Source of the DNA: Bacteroides intestinalis
Lineage (GTDB): Bacteria; Bacteroidota; Bacteroidia; Bacteroidales; Bacteroidaceae
Assembly (NCBI RefSeq): GCF_003464595.1
Contig: NZ_QRZF01000003.1
Coordinates: 186,001-250,000 of the forward strand
DNA length: 64,000 nucleotides
Reading direction: 5' to 3'
A program made the position numbers and the translations under genes. The notes under the pieces were generated by a model. The model made no database searches. It had not been told where the DNA came from and saw nothing but the letters and a program-made list of their open reading frames with translations. Positions 55,851-64,000 of the stretch are shown piece by piece; within the stretch, counting starts at the first letter, position 1; the number at the start of each line of letters is the position of its first letter.

Positions 55851-57613
55851 ATTTCTGATTTAGTATTCCACTTTTCAAGGATTCGGAGAATTATATACAA
55901 ATTATCTACACACGCATATATCATCTGATAGCCTTGAGTAACATAAGGCAAACTTCTGTCAATTTGTATTAAGCGAAATGAGTTTTCTATATCGCTACTT
56001 GGCAAATGAGCATCGCCATGTCTTAATTCATAGACCCCAACAATAGGACTTAGAATCTTTCTTGCGTTTTCCGAAGAGATCTTTAATGCCAATAGATTTT
56101 CAATTGTCTTCAAAGAACCCCATTTTGTATTTTTAGGGGGAACTGCTATTTTTTGAACAGATTCTATATCAATGTCATCTACTATTATTCTTGCAATATC
56201 TTTTGCTAGAGAAAATAATCCATTCTCATTAATAGCCCTGAATCTATTTATCGATTTAATTATTTCACTAATAGAGTGGTGTCCTCTAAAAAAACGAATA
56301 TCTAATTGTTTTTTAGCTTCTTCATTTATTTCTGTTATCACTCTTTCTATAAAAGCCTCTGGTGCAAGGGTTGGTGCTGGCTCTGCTTTAACCTGAGATG
56401 CATGTAATTCTTTAGATATTCCACCTTCTGGAGCAATGTTGAATCCTGCCCAGATTTGCTGTTGCCATTCGGGCAAATTCCCAACATCCTTCGCATAAAC
56501 AGTAATTAATCCTAATTCATTGACTCCAAAATGAATTCCTCCATTTGGAACACATGCAACACGTCCAGTGTCTCTTGTATACCAATTTAAGGAGCTGCCT
56601 CTTATTGATAATAAATTCGAAACGAGTTCAGGTTTAAACCAAAGCCACTTTCCTCCTTTATTTAGACTATTTCCACTTTCTTTATTCCCTTCTGCGTCAG
56701 TGATGTAATATATATCAATGGGGTGTTCATCTCCTAAGATGATAGAACTTGTCTTTGCGGGATTTATCCATTCATATTTCCATAATTCAGACATTATTCT
56801 ATATAATTTCTTCCCTTGAAAACTTTTCTCAAAAAAATCCGATTTGACATTTTCATCTGTTGGGAATGAAGTCATATCAGGAATATCCTCATTTTCATCA
56901 ATGTCAATTCTTCCAACATGAGAAACTGCCATTTTTTGGCCATAAGGAAATCCTCCTTCATGTATTTCTAATGTTCTACACTCCCAAAGATTCCGTCCTT
57001 CTTTTACTTCTTTAGATGATTCTGTCCATGAGAGAACGGAGGTGTTTTCACAAATTTTATCCCTGCTATAATAAGAGGTCATATATAACCCACATTTTCT
57101 AGCACATAGGTAATCTTTTAAAAAATGATTCTTGATTTGCAACAACACTGGGCTTCCTTCTTGATTTCTTTCAAGTTTAGCAACCTCTGCATACCCTTCA
57201 CTTGGGCAGATCCAAATGTCTCCTTCCCTTTTAAGGCCTAAACTTATAACTAAATCCTGATGTAGATGCCATTCATTACAATCCAGATTATTGTCAAAAC
57301 TTTGATTTAGAACTAAATTTATTCCTTCAAAGTCATTATTGCAATAAACATCAGCTGGCATATACTTATCCCCATGAAAGGAGCAATTGTGAGTATGGCT
57401 AATTCCAATATCAGTCCAATCTAATTTTTCTGAAAAAGATTGTTGATCTATTGGCACCATTATAGAGCTATGCCCAATGAACTCTTCTGAATAATCAATA
57501 AAACCGAATCGAACTGAATTTCGAATTTCTTTTTCAGCTCTAAGTGGAACCCAAACAGAATTATCTAATTTGCGTTTTCTTAAATCGTGCATTTCAAACC
57601 AAGATTGATCCAT
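55847..57613 (-). CDS. Unknown large protein with C-terminal HEPN motif in the Gabija-like operon
   Basis: A 588-residue protein of unknown family. Residues about 1-400 show no recognisable fold and contain several Cys, His and Trp residues (for example CNEWHLHQDL, DIWICPSEGY). The C-terminal 170 residues are helical and resemble an ApeA/HEPN-like domain: VYELRHGDAHLPSSDIENSF places Arg531-X4-His536, the HEPN catalytic pattern. The start lies 18 bp after the helicase stop and the stop overlaps the next ATG, so it is the core of a five-gene unit. It may be an RNase effector activated on infection; this is inference. Confidence 0.62.
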   Translation of the reverse strand: MDQSWFEMHDLRKRKLDNSVWVPLRAEKEIRNSVRFGFIDYSEEFIGHSSIMVPIDQQSFSEKLDWTDIGISHTHNCSFHGDKYMPADVYCNNDFEGINLVLNQSFDNNLDCNEWHLHQDLVISLGLKREGDIWICPSEGYAEVAKLERNQEGSPVLLQIKNHFLKDYLCARKCGLYMTSYYSRDKICENTSVLSWTESSKEVKEGRNLWECRTLEIHEGGFPYGQKMAVSHVGRIDIDENEDIPDMTSFPTDENVKSDFFEKSFQGKKLYRIMSELWKYEWINPAKTSSIILGDEHPIDIYYITDAEGNKESGNSLNKGGKWLWFKPELVSNLLSIRGSSLNWYTRDTGRVACVPNGGIHFGVNELGLITVYAKDVGNLPEWQQQIWAGFNIAPEGGISKELHASQVKAEPAPTLAPEAFIERVITEINEEAKKQLDIRFFRGHHSISEIIKSINRFRAINENGLFSLAKDIARIIVDDIDIESVQKIAVPPKNTKWGSLKTIENLLALKISSENARKILSPIVGVYELRHGDAHLPSSDIENSFRLIQIDRSLPYVTQGYQMIYACVDNLYIILRILEKWNTKSEI

Positions 57614-57631
57614 AAGCTATCTTCTTTGTAT

Positions 57632-59395
57632 TTATCCGAAAAGTTTATTAGTCCAAACATAGGCATCCTCAACGGGAACTGCTATCCATAATAATTTCTT
57701 TGGGCGTGTACAAGCAACATATACAATTCTCATCTGTTCTTGTCCTTCTGGCGTTAAGGTATTGTATTCTTGAGGTAAAAGAGTTGCATAATTAAATACA
57801 TCTTTTTTCGTAAGAAAAACCAGCAGCCCTTCTACTGTCATACCCTTGACAGAATGAATTGTTCTCAAATATTTTGGAGTATCGGTAGTAGCAATATTTT
57901 CTTCATGAAAGATATTTGATATATTACTATTTCCTCTATTTCTATTTATACAGAGATTTAGTCCATTATTTCTCGCTTGAGTAATCCAATGGTTTAATGT
58001 ACAATTTGTATCAGGCAATTGACGTATAAATTGGAATATTGTATTTCGATAATACCTAAAGCCTAAATCTTTAATTTTATTTCTAATGAATTCAACAGAA
58101 ATATAGGTTTCTCTTTCTTGCATTTTATGATAGCCTCGTTCAATTAAAGCGAATCCTTTTCTGTATGCACCTTTATTTATGAGATATTTTCCTTGAACCA
58201 AATCTCTGACATAATAATAACCGTGAACCCACGGTTTTTCATTTTGCTCAGTTCTATATTCAGTCATTAATCCAAAATGTGTTTCGCCAAATTTTCGTCC
58301 CCGATATACGATTGTATAATGATCTTCGCGAATACCTAGTCTCTGGCATTCATTTATAAAATCATTTTTAATTTGATTTATAGACTCAGATTGGCTTGAA
58401 TGGCCAATTATTGAAGGTATGGCTGGATAATCAGCATCTTCTTCGGATACAGATACCATATTGTTATTGAAGAACCGATTATTTACATGGCAAATATTAC
58501 TTGAGCTTCGCCTGTTTTCTGTAAGTTCCAAAGATGTCCAAGTGGGGTTATTATATTTTGCCATGAATAGTGCTGGTTCTGCGGTATTCCATTCGAATAT
58601 GGCCTGATCGGGATCTCCCACCAAAAGTATTGAATTGATGTTGACTCTGTCTAATATATCAATGATTGCCATTTGAATGGCAGTCGTATCTTGAGCTTCA
58701 TCGATAATAAGTATCGGAAATCTTTGTGCTAGGTTTCTCGCTATTGCGGGATATTTTATTAGAATTTTATATGCTATATAGTTTGCATCTGCCTGATTAG
58801 CTTTACCCGATCTAAAATGAGTTTCTTTCATTTTAATAAGATCTGATATTGCTTTTTTTAGATTCCCATCTTTTTTATATGGGTTATCCCAATCTGTTTT
58901 CCCAAAATTGAATACTTGATAAGGCTCTAGTCGAAGAAGAGTATCATTTAATCCGAAAGAAACTTTGTCAAAAAAATAATTAGGGTCGATTATTTTAGTT
59001 CTATCATAATTTCTTATTGTTGCATCATAACTGAACCACGGATAATATTCTGTACCAACAATCTCCGGCCTTTTATTACACCTCATAAATAAATGACCAT
59101 ATGGAAGAAAAATATAGTTATTGATAAAACTATCTATAGTTCCGATAAAATGAGGATAGGCGAAACTTGAAACTCCGAATTTTTGTATTCCGCCCCTTAT
59201 TTCATCGCATGCCGTATGGGTGAAAGAGATTGCTGCAACACCTTGATGTTTATTTAATTCATTATTGCTTAATAATCTTGCAAGTCGTGCCGTTACCGAA
59301 AATGTTTTACCACTTCCAGGGCAGGCTTTAACTACGATCCTCCTATCGGGACAATCTACTATTGTTCTTTGAGCTATGGATAAACGTTCAAACAT
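57632..59395 (-). CDS. UvrD/Rep-type superfamily 1 helicase, GajB-like
   Basis: A 587-residue helicase from the ATG at 59395 (MFERLSIAQRTIVDCPDRRI); the frame extends upstream but would overlap the preceding gene. SF1 motifs are complete: I ACPGSGKT (24-31), Ia AAISFTHTACDEI, II LIIDEAQDTT, III ILLVGDPDQAIFEW, IV LTENRRSS, V TIHSVKGMTVEGLLVF, VI VYVACTRPKKLLW. In Gabija defence, a helicase of this type (GajB) partners an OLD-like nuclease (GajA). The ATPase/TOPRIM gene ends 4 bp upstream, the same order as gajA-gajB. It is somewhat longer than the best-known GajB (about 490). Confidence 0.83.
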   Translation of the reverse strand: MFERLSIAQRTIVDCPDRRIVVKACPGSGKTFSVTARLARLLSNNELNKHQGVAAISFTHTACDEIRGGIQKFGVSSFAYPHFIGTIDSFINNYIFLPYGHLFMRCNKRPEIVGTEYYPWFSYDATIRNYDRTKIIDPNYFFDKVSFGLNDTLLRLEPYQVFNFGKTDWDNPYKKDGNLKKAISDLIKMKETHFRSGKANQADANYIAYKILIKYPAIARNLAQRFPILIIDEAQDTTAIQMAIIDILDRVNINSILLVGDPDQAIFEWNTAEPALFMAKYNNPTWTSLELTENRRSSSNICHVNNRFFNNNMVSVSEEDADYPAIPSIIGHSSQSESINQIKNDFINECQRLGIREDHYTIVYRGRKFGETHFGLMTEYRTEQNEKPWVHGYYYVRDLVQGKYLINKGAYRKGFALIERGYHKMQERETYISVEFIRNKIKDLGFRYYRNTIFQFIRQLPDTNCTLNHWITQARNNGLNLCINRNRGNSNISNIFHEENIATTDTPKYLRTIHSVKGMTVEGLLVFLTKKDVFNYATLLPQEYNTLTPEGQEQMRIVYVACTRPKKLLWIAVPVEDAYVWTNKLFG

Positions 59396-59399
59396 ATTT

Positions 59400-61199
59400 T
59401 TATTCTGCTGGTGCAACTTCTTGTATTGGAACCACAAATTCCAAGGCCGTTTTTATATATTGAGGCACATCAAAATCTTCTTCCCTCATCAACCTGTCAT
59501 TCAGTTGTAGGGCAAATTCAGCTTTATCTTTATTTTGCTTCAACTTTTCCATCAACGTATCCACTGTAAAATTCCCAATTAAATCTTGAGTTTGAGGGTG
59601 CATGTTTCTATATACTTCACGCATTATAGTTTTGTTTGCCTCAGATGTTTCAAATAGGTCGTGTTCAAAAGTATTCGTTGCTAATGTAACTTCTAAATGA
59701 TTCCTCCTTAGTCCTTGAGCTATAGTAGCTCTATCTGATATTGCTTGGTCTACCGTCGGATCACTGTCAGTAATGATAGCACATTTCGAAAAGAGTCGCT
59801 TCTTTTCATCATCATGATTATACAGTTTTGCAAAATGTTCAAATGCAACGCCGCCAATATTTACAATTTCAATTCCGTTTTTTTCTAAATCAATTTTACG
59901 AGGATTTATAAATTTGCGTGATAATGTGGGTAATAAAATTGCTTCGGCAATACCTTCAACTAATATCGCTCCACTAGCAAAGAACATTTGAGACTTGGTG
60001 GTATCCAAAAATTTTCTCAAATACTTCCTATTACTATTTGCATAATCTACTTCGGTTAGAATGTTAAAACAGAACGCCTTGACAGAATGACCTTGTCTCT
60101 GTAAAACTTTCACATTGTTGATGTCAGATTTTGCTGTAATTGTAGGTGAATGCGATGTGATGAATATTTGCAATCCTCTATTTATAAGAGTACTTAAATA
60201 CTCAAAAAACGTATTTTGATATTGAGGATGAAGGTGAGCTTCTGGTTCTTCCAGAAGTAGGGCATTGTAAATTTCTAATTCAGGATCTTCACATCTATTC
60301 ATGAGATCACCAAGCACAACAGAGGAAAAAATTAGATTGTTTTCACCTAATCCATTTTGAAATATTTCAAAATATTTTTGGAGACGAGGTTCTACTGGTT
60401 CTGTATATATTGGTCTTCTGATTTCTATTCCTCTTACAACGTCAGAAAATTTCCTACCAACATAATTCATCTCTATCTGTGGAAACTTCTCTAGAATACC
60501 TGTTCCCTCAAGATGGTCGTTTACTTTACTTTTCCCTTCACACAATATATGTCTCCAGTCATGTTCATCACTTTCGAAGACGCTGTAAAGCCTTTCTGCT
60601 AAACTCTTCTTTATTTCTTCACTTAATTTTATGGTATCTTCACCTCTTCTATATTTTGTCAATTTATTAAATAACTGTGCTGTTTTGTTATCGTACGAAT
60701 ATGGCTTCAATCCACTTATTGCATCACGAAGAGGCCCTAAATAAGTATAAAATATCTCTTGTAATGCTTCATAAGGAATTTGCTGTCCTTCATTGTCACC
60801 ACCCCATACGCTTCTTTTGAAAAATCTTTTTCTCCCATTCTGTTCTAATGCGTATTTAAGGTGAAATTGGATAGTTTGCAGTTCGGGGTGTTCTTGATCT
60901 TGTGAAATGAAGTCATTAAAGCAATGTTTCTCAATTTCTGACTCTATCTCAAAAATAAGGTCAAATTGTATTTCTGTATTGTATTCGTTAGGATCAGACG
61001 GGTTGAGATGCAGATCGGATTCTTGGATATAGATGTTTGTATCAGGCTTTCCATAACCAAGACATATCCTCAAGGCATCGATGATAGTTGTTTTGCCGGA
61101 ATTATTTTCTCCAATTATGATGTTAACACCTTTATTTAGGAATAAAGATATTCGATCAAATACTCTGAAATTTTTTATGTCAAATTGCTTTATATACAT
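59400..61199 (-). CDS. OLD-family ATPase/TOPRIM nuclease, GajA-like
   Basis: A 599-residue protein from the ATG at 61199 (MYIKQFDIKNFRVFDRISLF); a TTG five codons upstream is less likely. The ABC-type ATPase domain has Walker A GENNSGKTT (30-38), LLLEEPEAHLHP as signature/Walker B and FITSHSPTI as the H-loop. A TOPRIM domain follows: the glutamate in AILVEGIAEAILLP (about 413) and AIITDSDPTVD (about 476). This architecture is that of OLD nucleases and of GajA, the sequence-specific nickase of the Gabija antiphage system. It is the first gene of the five-gene operon. Confidence 0.83.
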   Translation of the reverse strand: MYIKQFDIKNFRVFDRISLFLNKGVNIIIGENNSGKTTIIDALRICLGYGKPDTNIYIQESDLHLNPSDPNEYNTEIQFDLIFEIESEIEKHCFNDFISQDQEHPELQTIQFHLKYALEQNGRKRFFKRSVWGGDNEGQQIPYEALQEIFYTYLGPLRDAISGLKPYSYDNKTAQLFNKLTKYRRGEDTIKLSEEIKKSLAERLYSVFESDEHDWRHILCEGKSKVNDHLEGTGILEKFPQIEMNYVGRKFSDVVRGIEIRRPIYTEPVEPRLQKYFEIFQNGLGENNLIFSSVVLGDLMNRCEDPELEIYNALLLEEPEAHLHPQYQNTFFEYLSTLINRGLQIFITSHSPTITAKSDINNVKVLQRQGHSVKAFCFNILTEVDYANSNRKYLRKFLDTTKSQMFFASGAILVEGIAEAILLPTLSRKFINPRKIDLEKNGIEIVNIGGVAFEHFAKLYNHDDEKKRLFSKCAIITDSDPTVDQAISDRATIAQGLRRNHLEVTLATNTFEHDLFETSEANKTIMREVYRNMHPQTQDLIGNFTVDTLMEKLKQNKDKAEFALQLNDRLMREEDFDVPQYIKTALEFVVPIQEVAPAE

Positions 61200-61674
61200 G
61201 CTGTTTAATATCAAATTTGAAAATGAGATCTTATTAGAAAATATCTGTCAGGATAATCTTCAAAAATTTTTCATAAGGAATCTGCCCATATCAACCAGTA
61301 ACTTCTTATCAGGATGAAATTTCTCGGCTCTTCTATTCTTGATTTAACCTGTTTCAAATAAGGCTTATACATGCTAAATGAAATTACTAAATATAAAAAG
61401 TAAATTTACTAAATATTTTTAGATTACCAAAATAAACTGACTTTTTATCAGATTCTTTTCTACTGGCTCTCCCACTTTAAGAGTATATAACTGGCTACTA
61501 CAACCATTGTAATTTTACTGATAGCATGAAACTGCCGTTTGATTAATGTCATACAAGGCCTATTTTCGGGTGACGAGACATTGCCTACCGTTAAATATAC
61601 AAGCTATTTACAAGGCTTAAAAACACCCTATCAGGTAACGGACAATATCATTTCTTAGTTTTCAGATTAAATCA
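61200..61674. other. Intergenic region upstream of the Gabija-like operon
   Basis: This AT-rich stretch must hold the operon promoter, but no perfect TAnnTTTG was found on the minus strand. An imperfect repeat TTTACTAAATAT occurs near 61403 with a similar ATTACTAAATAT just upstream. Minus-strand fragments at 61215-61370 read as short peptide-like pieces broken by frameshifts and could be decayed coding sequence. A 30-residue ORF lies at 61460-61552. Confidence 0.4.
61460..61552 (-). CDS. Possible 30-residue membrane peptide
   Basis: An ATG at 61552 opens MTLIKRQFHAISKITMVVVA followed by SYILLKWESQ and a TAG. The middle is hydrophobic enough for one short membrane segment, with basic residues before it. 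It lies between the relaxase gene and the Gabija-like operon on the same strand. Such a short frame may be chance; there is no independent support. Confidence 0.25.
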   Translation of the reverse strand: MTLIKRQFHAISKITMVVVASYILLKWESQ

Positions 61675-62592
61675 TCATCTTATTCCTTTCTTCTTTATCT
61701 TTTTGAGTTTCTTTGCTTGTAATTTTTCCGCCTGTGTTGCATCATAATTATTAGTATCTCTTAATGAGAAAATTGATAATAAAGAATCTGCGGTTTTGCT
61801 ATTTACCTGATTAAAAAATTGTTCACTGTTTTGTTTGCTATCAATATTGCATGAAATATTATTTTTTATTTCACTGGACTGGAATATTTCATTTTTCTTT
61901 TCGTCAATAAATTGTTGCTCATGGATAGTAAGCTGTTCATATATAGAACCGTTCTTCATCGTACTGTGATAGTCAAATGATTCTGTTGGTTGGCGATTGT
62001 AATTAAACAGTTTATCAAAGCCTTGTTCTACTTGTTGGAATAGGTTTACTCGCTCAAAGCTACCTTTGATTACTCCGTTCGTGGTATTTTTGTGGTTAGT
62101 TAGCGGTGAAAGTTTCTTTTTATTGGCTTGGTCTTTCCGGCTCACTATCAAATGACAGTGCATATTCAGTTTGTTATCTGAATGACTACGGTCAAAATGA
62201 ATCTTCCCGTAAAACTTTATATCCGAAGAAGATAGCTTTTTATTAAAGTTTTTGGCATATTCGGGAATAAACACTTCACGAATATAGCGTTTCATTGCTT
62301 CGGCTTGTTCCTGTTCTGTATTACCCATCGCTTGAAGTTCCTTTTCCGATGGGCTGACATGGATAGCATAAAATTTAGCATCCGTTTTCAGAAGTTGCCC
62401 TATATTGGTATCTATGTCTTTTATAACCTTTGATTTATAGATATTATCCTCTGCAAGATTGAAAAAGCCTTCGGTATAGATACCCTTTTCCATCCGTTCT
62501 AAGTCTTCGTGCTCCATGTAATTAGCTAGCTGTCGGCAGCTTCCAGAATTATTATATGTTCCGTTAGATGGTGGAGCAAAGTCTATGTGCAT
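61675..62592 (-). CDS. DUF5712/MobB-type relaxase
   Basis: A 305-residue mobilization protein of the DUF5712 (BfmB/MobB-like) group. The N terminus MHIDFAPPSNGTYNNSGSCRQLANYMEHED carries a candidate nicking Tyr (Tyr25). IHFDRSHSDNKLNMHCHLIVSRKD supplies a His cluster (His132, His145, His147) like the metal-binding HUH motif of relaxases. The C-terminal 100 residues are Asn/Lys/Gln-rich and end in a basic stretch. Relaxases nick the origin of transfer so the element can be carried by a helper conjugation system. It is shorter than typical relaxases, as is usual for this group. It follows the BfmA-like gene by 4 bp. Confidence 0.8.
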   Translation of the reverse strand: MHIDFAPPSNGTYNNSGSCRQLANYMEHEDLERMEKGIYTEGFFNLAEDNIYKSKVIKDIDTNIGQLLKTDAKFYAIHVSPSEKELQAMGNTEQEQAEAMKRYIREVFIPEYAKNFNKKLSSSDIKFYGKIHFDRSHSDNKLNMHCHLIVSRKDQANKKKLSPLTNHKNTTNGVIKGSFERVNLFQQVEQGFDKLFNYNRQPTESFDYHSTMKNGSIYEQLTIHEQQFIDEKKNEIFQSSEIKNNISCNIDSKQNSEQFFNQVNSKTADSLLSIFSLRDTNNYDATQAEKLQAKKLKKIKKKGIR

Positions 62593-62596
62593 TATC

Positions 62597-63181
62597 CTAT
62601 GTGTTTATAAGATTACTGATTTCGGTTTTCAGATTCTCTTTCCTTTTACTATCCATCACACCGCAAGCAGATAGTTCTGAGTAAAGTTGTATCAGGTGAA
62701 GTAACTTTTTATAATCACGTTGGTGTATGTGATAGAGTGTATTAATCTGTTTGGATTGATTATTTATCACATCGGCATGATTGCCAAACTGTTCACTTAA
62801 CTTTTTAAGTACGGCTGTTTGTCTCTCCTGACTGGCTTCCAATTGTGAGAGAATAAGTGTTTCCAAAGTTTTGCCGATAGAGTCGAAACGCAAAGCAATA
62901 GAATTTGTTGCCCGTATCATGGGATTCAGCTGTTCTTCCTCATAATGACGGATGAAACGGATAATATCATCCTGCCTCTTATTTACTTTCGCCAGTTCCG
63001 ATTTTACGGATTCAGGTGCTTCGGATGGGTTGATATGTGCCTTATCGATATACCTGAACGCCAACTTTACAACTTCGCTCTTTTTCAGTGAATAGCGTTT
63101 GCATATCTTCTCGACCAAAGCTGCCGTTTCCTTGTCTATGGAAATGGTAGTGAATATCGTTTTTCGACTGCTATTTGGCAT
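62597..63181 (-). CDS. BfmA/BtgA-family mobilization accessory protein
   Basis: A 194-residue protein. The N terminus (KTIFTTISIDKETAALVEKICKRYSLKKSEVVKLAFRYID) is a ribbon-helix-helix-like DNA-binding region, followed by a long coiled-coil helix. This is the layout of the BfmA/BtgA family of Bacteroides mobilizable elements, which bind oriT and help the relaxase. It is 4 bp upstream of the relaxase gene. The palindrome-rich region at 63271-63405, directly upstream, is the likely binding site. Confidence 0.85.
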   Translation of the reverse strand: MPNSSRKTIFTTISIDKETAALVEKICKRYSLKKSEVVKLAFRYIDKAHINPSEAPESVKSELAKVNKRQDDIIRFIRHYEEEQLNPMIRATNSIALRFDSIGKTLETLILSQLEASQERQTAVLKKLSEQFGNHADVINNQSKQINTLYHIHQRDYKKLLHLIQLYSELSACGVMDSKRKENLKTEISNLINT

Positions 63182-63465
63182 GGTAATTACTTTTTTATAG
63201 AAATATGAATAGATAAATATCTGATAATAAGCATTACAAAGAAAATGCTTATTACAGGTGTCATTACAGCGTGTTCTTGGAACACACTAAAGCCGAAGGC
63301 TTTGCCCCGCAGGGCAAGAGGGAAGAGCAGGACTTGTCCAGTTCCCTCTTGCTCGATTTAGTGAAACGGGCTGAACCGATAGGTGAAGCGGTTTCTGCTA
63401 AATCGGGGTGTTAACACAAAGTGATAGCTTAAACACAAGCTTCTCTTCTCTGCTGCATTTTGCTG
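63182..63465. other. Palindrome-rich region, candidate origin of transfer
   Basis: The 284-bp gap between the mobilization operon and the HTH gene is locally GC-rich and full of inverted repeats: GTGTTC/GAACAC (63271-63285), AAAGCC/GGCTTT (about 63289-63303), TGCCC/GGGCA (63303-63316), a perfect 11-bp pair GCAAGAGGGAA/TTCCCTCTTGC (63314-63324 with 63342-63352) and CGATTTAG/CTAAATCG (63354-63361 with 63398-63405). Origins of transfer in such elements lie beside the mobilization genes and have this character. The nick site is not identified. Confidence 0.55.
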
Positions 63466-63765
63466 TCAGGGTTTGTTTTCTAATTGATTGGCTTTTTCAA
63501 ACTGTTTATAAGTTTGATAATCGGCTCGCTCACGAACAAAAGCTCTAATATCGCTAGCCCGATAGTAAGTTTTATGCCCAATAGTAAAGTAGGGGAGCTT
63601 ACCTTTTAGTCGATAGCGTTGTAAAGTTTTGAAAGACACTTTTAATAGAAACGCTAAATCCTGATTATCAAGTAATCTTTTATTTTCATCTAATACCTGA
63701 CTTGTATTGATAAGGGATTTTAAGTCTTGCCCTATTTCGTTGAGCTTCTTGGATAGTTTTTCCAT
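63466..63765 (-). CDS. Excisionase-like helix-turn-helix protein
   Basis: A 99-residue protein with a MerR/excisionase-type HTH (LLDNQDLAFLLKVSFKTLQRYRLKGKLPYFTIGHKTYYRASDIRAFV). Genes of this type are standard in Bacteroides mobilizable and conjugative elements, where they control excision or replication genes. It lies upstream of the mobilization operon, separated by the candidate oriT. The element's own integrase is not in the window and is expected to the right. Confidence 0.82.
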   Translation of the reverse strand: MEKLSKKLNEIGQDLKSLINTSQVLDENKRLLDNQDLAFLLKVSFKTLQRYRLKGKLPYFTIGHKTYYRASDIRAFVRERADYQTYKQFEKANQLENKP

Positions 63766-63919
63766 CCATTTATCGAAGTTTTCGTTGTCTATATACTTTT
63801 CATCAAAGGGCTTTCTCCATTACTAAGAGTTTTGTACTTGTAATACATTACTTTAATAGTTTCACTCATACGAATTTCGGTTTAACTTGAGACTAAAACC
63901 GTAGTGTTCTAAACGAAAA

Positions 63920-63947
63920 GAGGTTGTGCCAGCATTTTGACAACCTC
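63920..63947 (-). terminator. Terminator of the gene entering from the right edge
   Basis: An 8-bp stem GAGGTTGT/ACAACCTC (63920-63927 with 63940-63947) is followed on the minus strand by TTTTCGTTT. It lies directly downstream of the partial gene that stops at 63956. Confidence 0.7.
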
Positions 63948-63955
63948 CTGAAAAA

Positions 63956-64000
63956 CTATACATTATCCTCAATAAATTGCGGATCGTGAATAATGCCATT
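63956..64000 (-). CDS. C-terminal end of an unidentified gene, cut by the window edge
   Basis: The minus-strand frame from the edge reads NGIIHDPQFIEDNV and then TAG at 63956-63958. A rho-independent terminator follows at once, which supports a genuine gene end. Fourteen residues are too few to name a family; its position suggests another gene of the mobilizable element. Confidence 0.5.
   Translation of the reverse strand, partial: NGIIHDPQFIEDNV

Noticed and set aside
61215..61370. Peptide-like fragments on the minus strand upstream of the GajA-like gene
   Set aside because: They are spread over different frames with stops between; possibly decayed coding sequence but not a gene.
1..64000. 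CRISPR arrays, rRNA or tRNA genes
   Set aside because: No regularly spaced direct repeats of CRISPR type and no recognisable tRNA or rRNA sequence were found.

Overview
The window looks like chromosomal DNA of a gut Bacteroides species. Its promoters carry the Bacteroidota -7 box (TAnnTTTG). It encodes SusC/SusD pairs, a hybrid two-component system (HTCS) of the polysaccharide-utilization type, RteC and DUF1062 proteins, FimB/Mfa2, DUF3575 and DUF3868 fimbrial proteins, and a BfmA-type mobilization module. No rRNA, tRNA or CRISPR array was seen.

Region 1 (1-5840) is the end of a carbohydrate-degradation cluster: the C-terminal part of a heparinase II/III-type lyase, a GH92 alpha-mannosidase lipoprotein and a GH3 beta-glycosidase. 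Region 2 (5841-14275) holds housekeeping and regulatory genes: a CatB/Vat-like acetyltransferase overlapping a DUF1062 gene tail to tail, an RteC-domain protein, a GLxNI-repeat surface protein, an AraC regulator followed by a PAS hybrid histidine kinase, and a small HMA-like protein. The repeat-protein gene and the small-protein gene share an 84-bp gapless promoter/operator element.

Region 3 (14390-29162) is a polysaccharide utilization locus: HTCS regulator, beta-helix protein, an orphan HTCS-like AraC protein, SusC, SusD, and a GH105 hydrolase fused to a BNR-4/lyase-like propeller. The beta-helix gene and susC share a 52-bp promoter element, probably the HTCS target. Region 4 (29243-38200) holds an EamA transporter, a methyltransferase-rsgA operon behind an attenuator-like leader, a HigBA-type toxin-antitoxin pair, a MATE exporter, a HipBA pair, and a protein with six zinc ribbons around a Vsr-like nuclease core and a NUMOD1-like tail.

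Region 5 (38270-52969, minus strand) is a fimbriae locus. In transcription order it has an Rrf2-like regulator, DUF3575, FimB/Mfa2-type anchor, DUF3868/OmpA protein, a large fimbrillin with an extra C-terminal domain, an HU/DUF4469 protein and two more fimbrillins. Upstream of it a tyrosine recombinase gene adjoins a 456-bp segment bounded by perfect 27-bp inverted repeats, which looks like a phase-variable promoter switch. The locus also contains two large fold-back elements and a nucleotidyltransferase cassette bounded by perfect 29-bp inverted repeats.

Region 6 (53618-64000, minus strand) is an accessory island. Five tightly packed genes encode a GajA-like OLD ATPase/TOPRIM nuclease, a GajB-like UvrD helicase, a 588-aa protein ending in a HEPN-type RX4H motif, a 447-aa protein with an Mrr-like D...QxK signature, and a 284-aa protein with an RX5H HEPN motif. 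This reads as an expanded Gabija-type defence operon and is the best candidate here for an undescribed system. Beside it lie mobilization genes (DUF5712 relaxase, BfmA/BtgA accessory), a palindrome-rich candidate oriT and an excisionase-like HTH gene, suggesting it is cargo of a mobilizable element whose far end lies outside the window.
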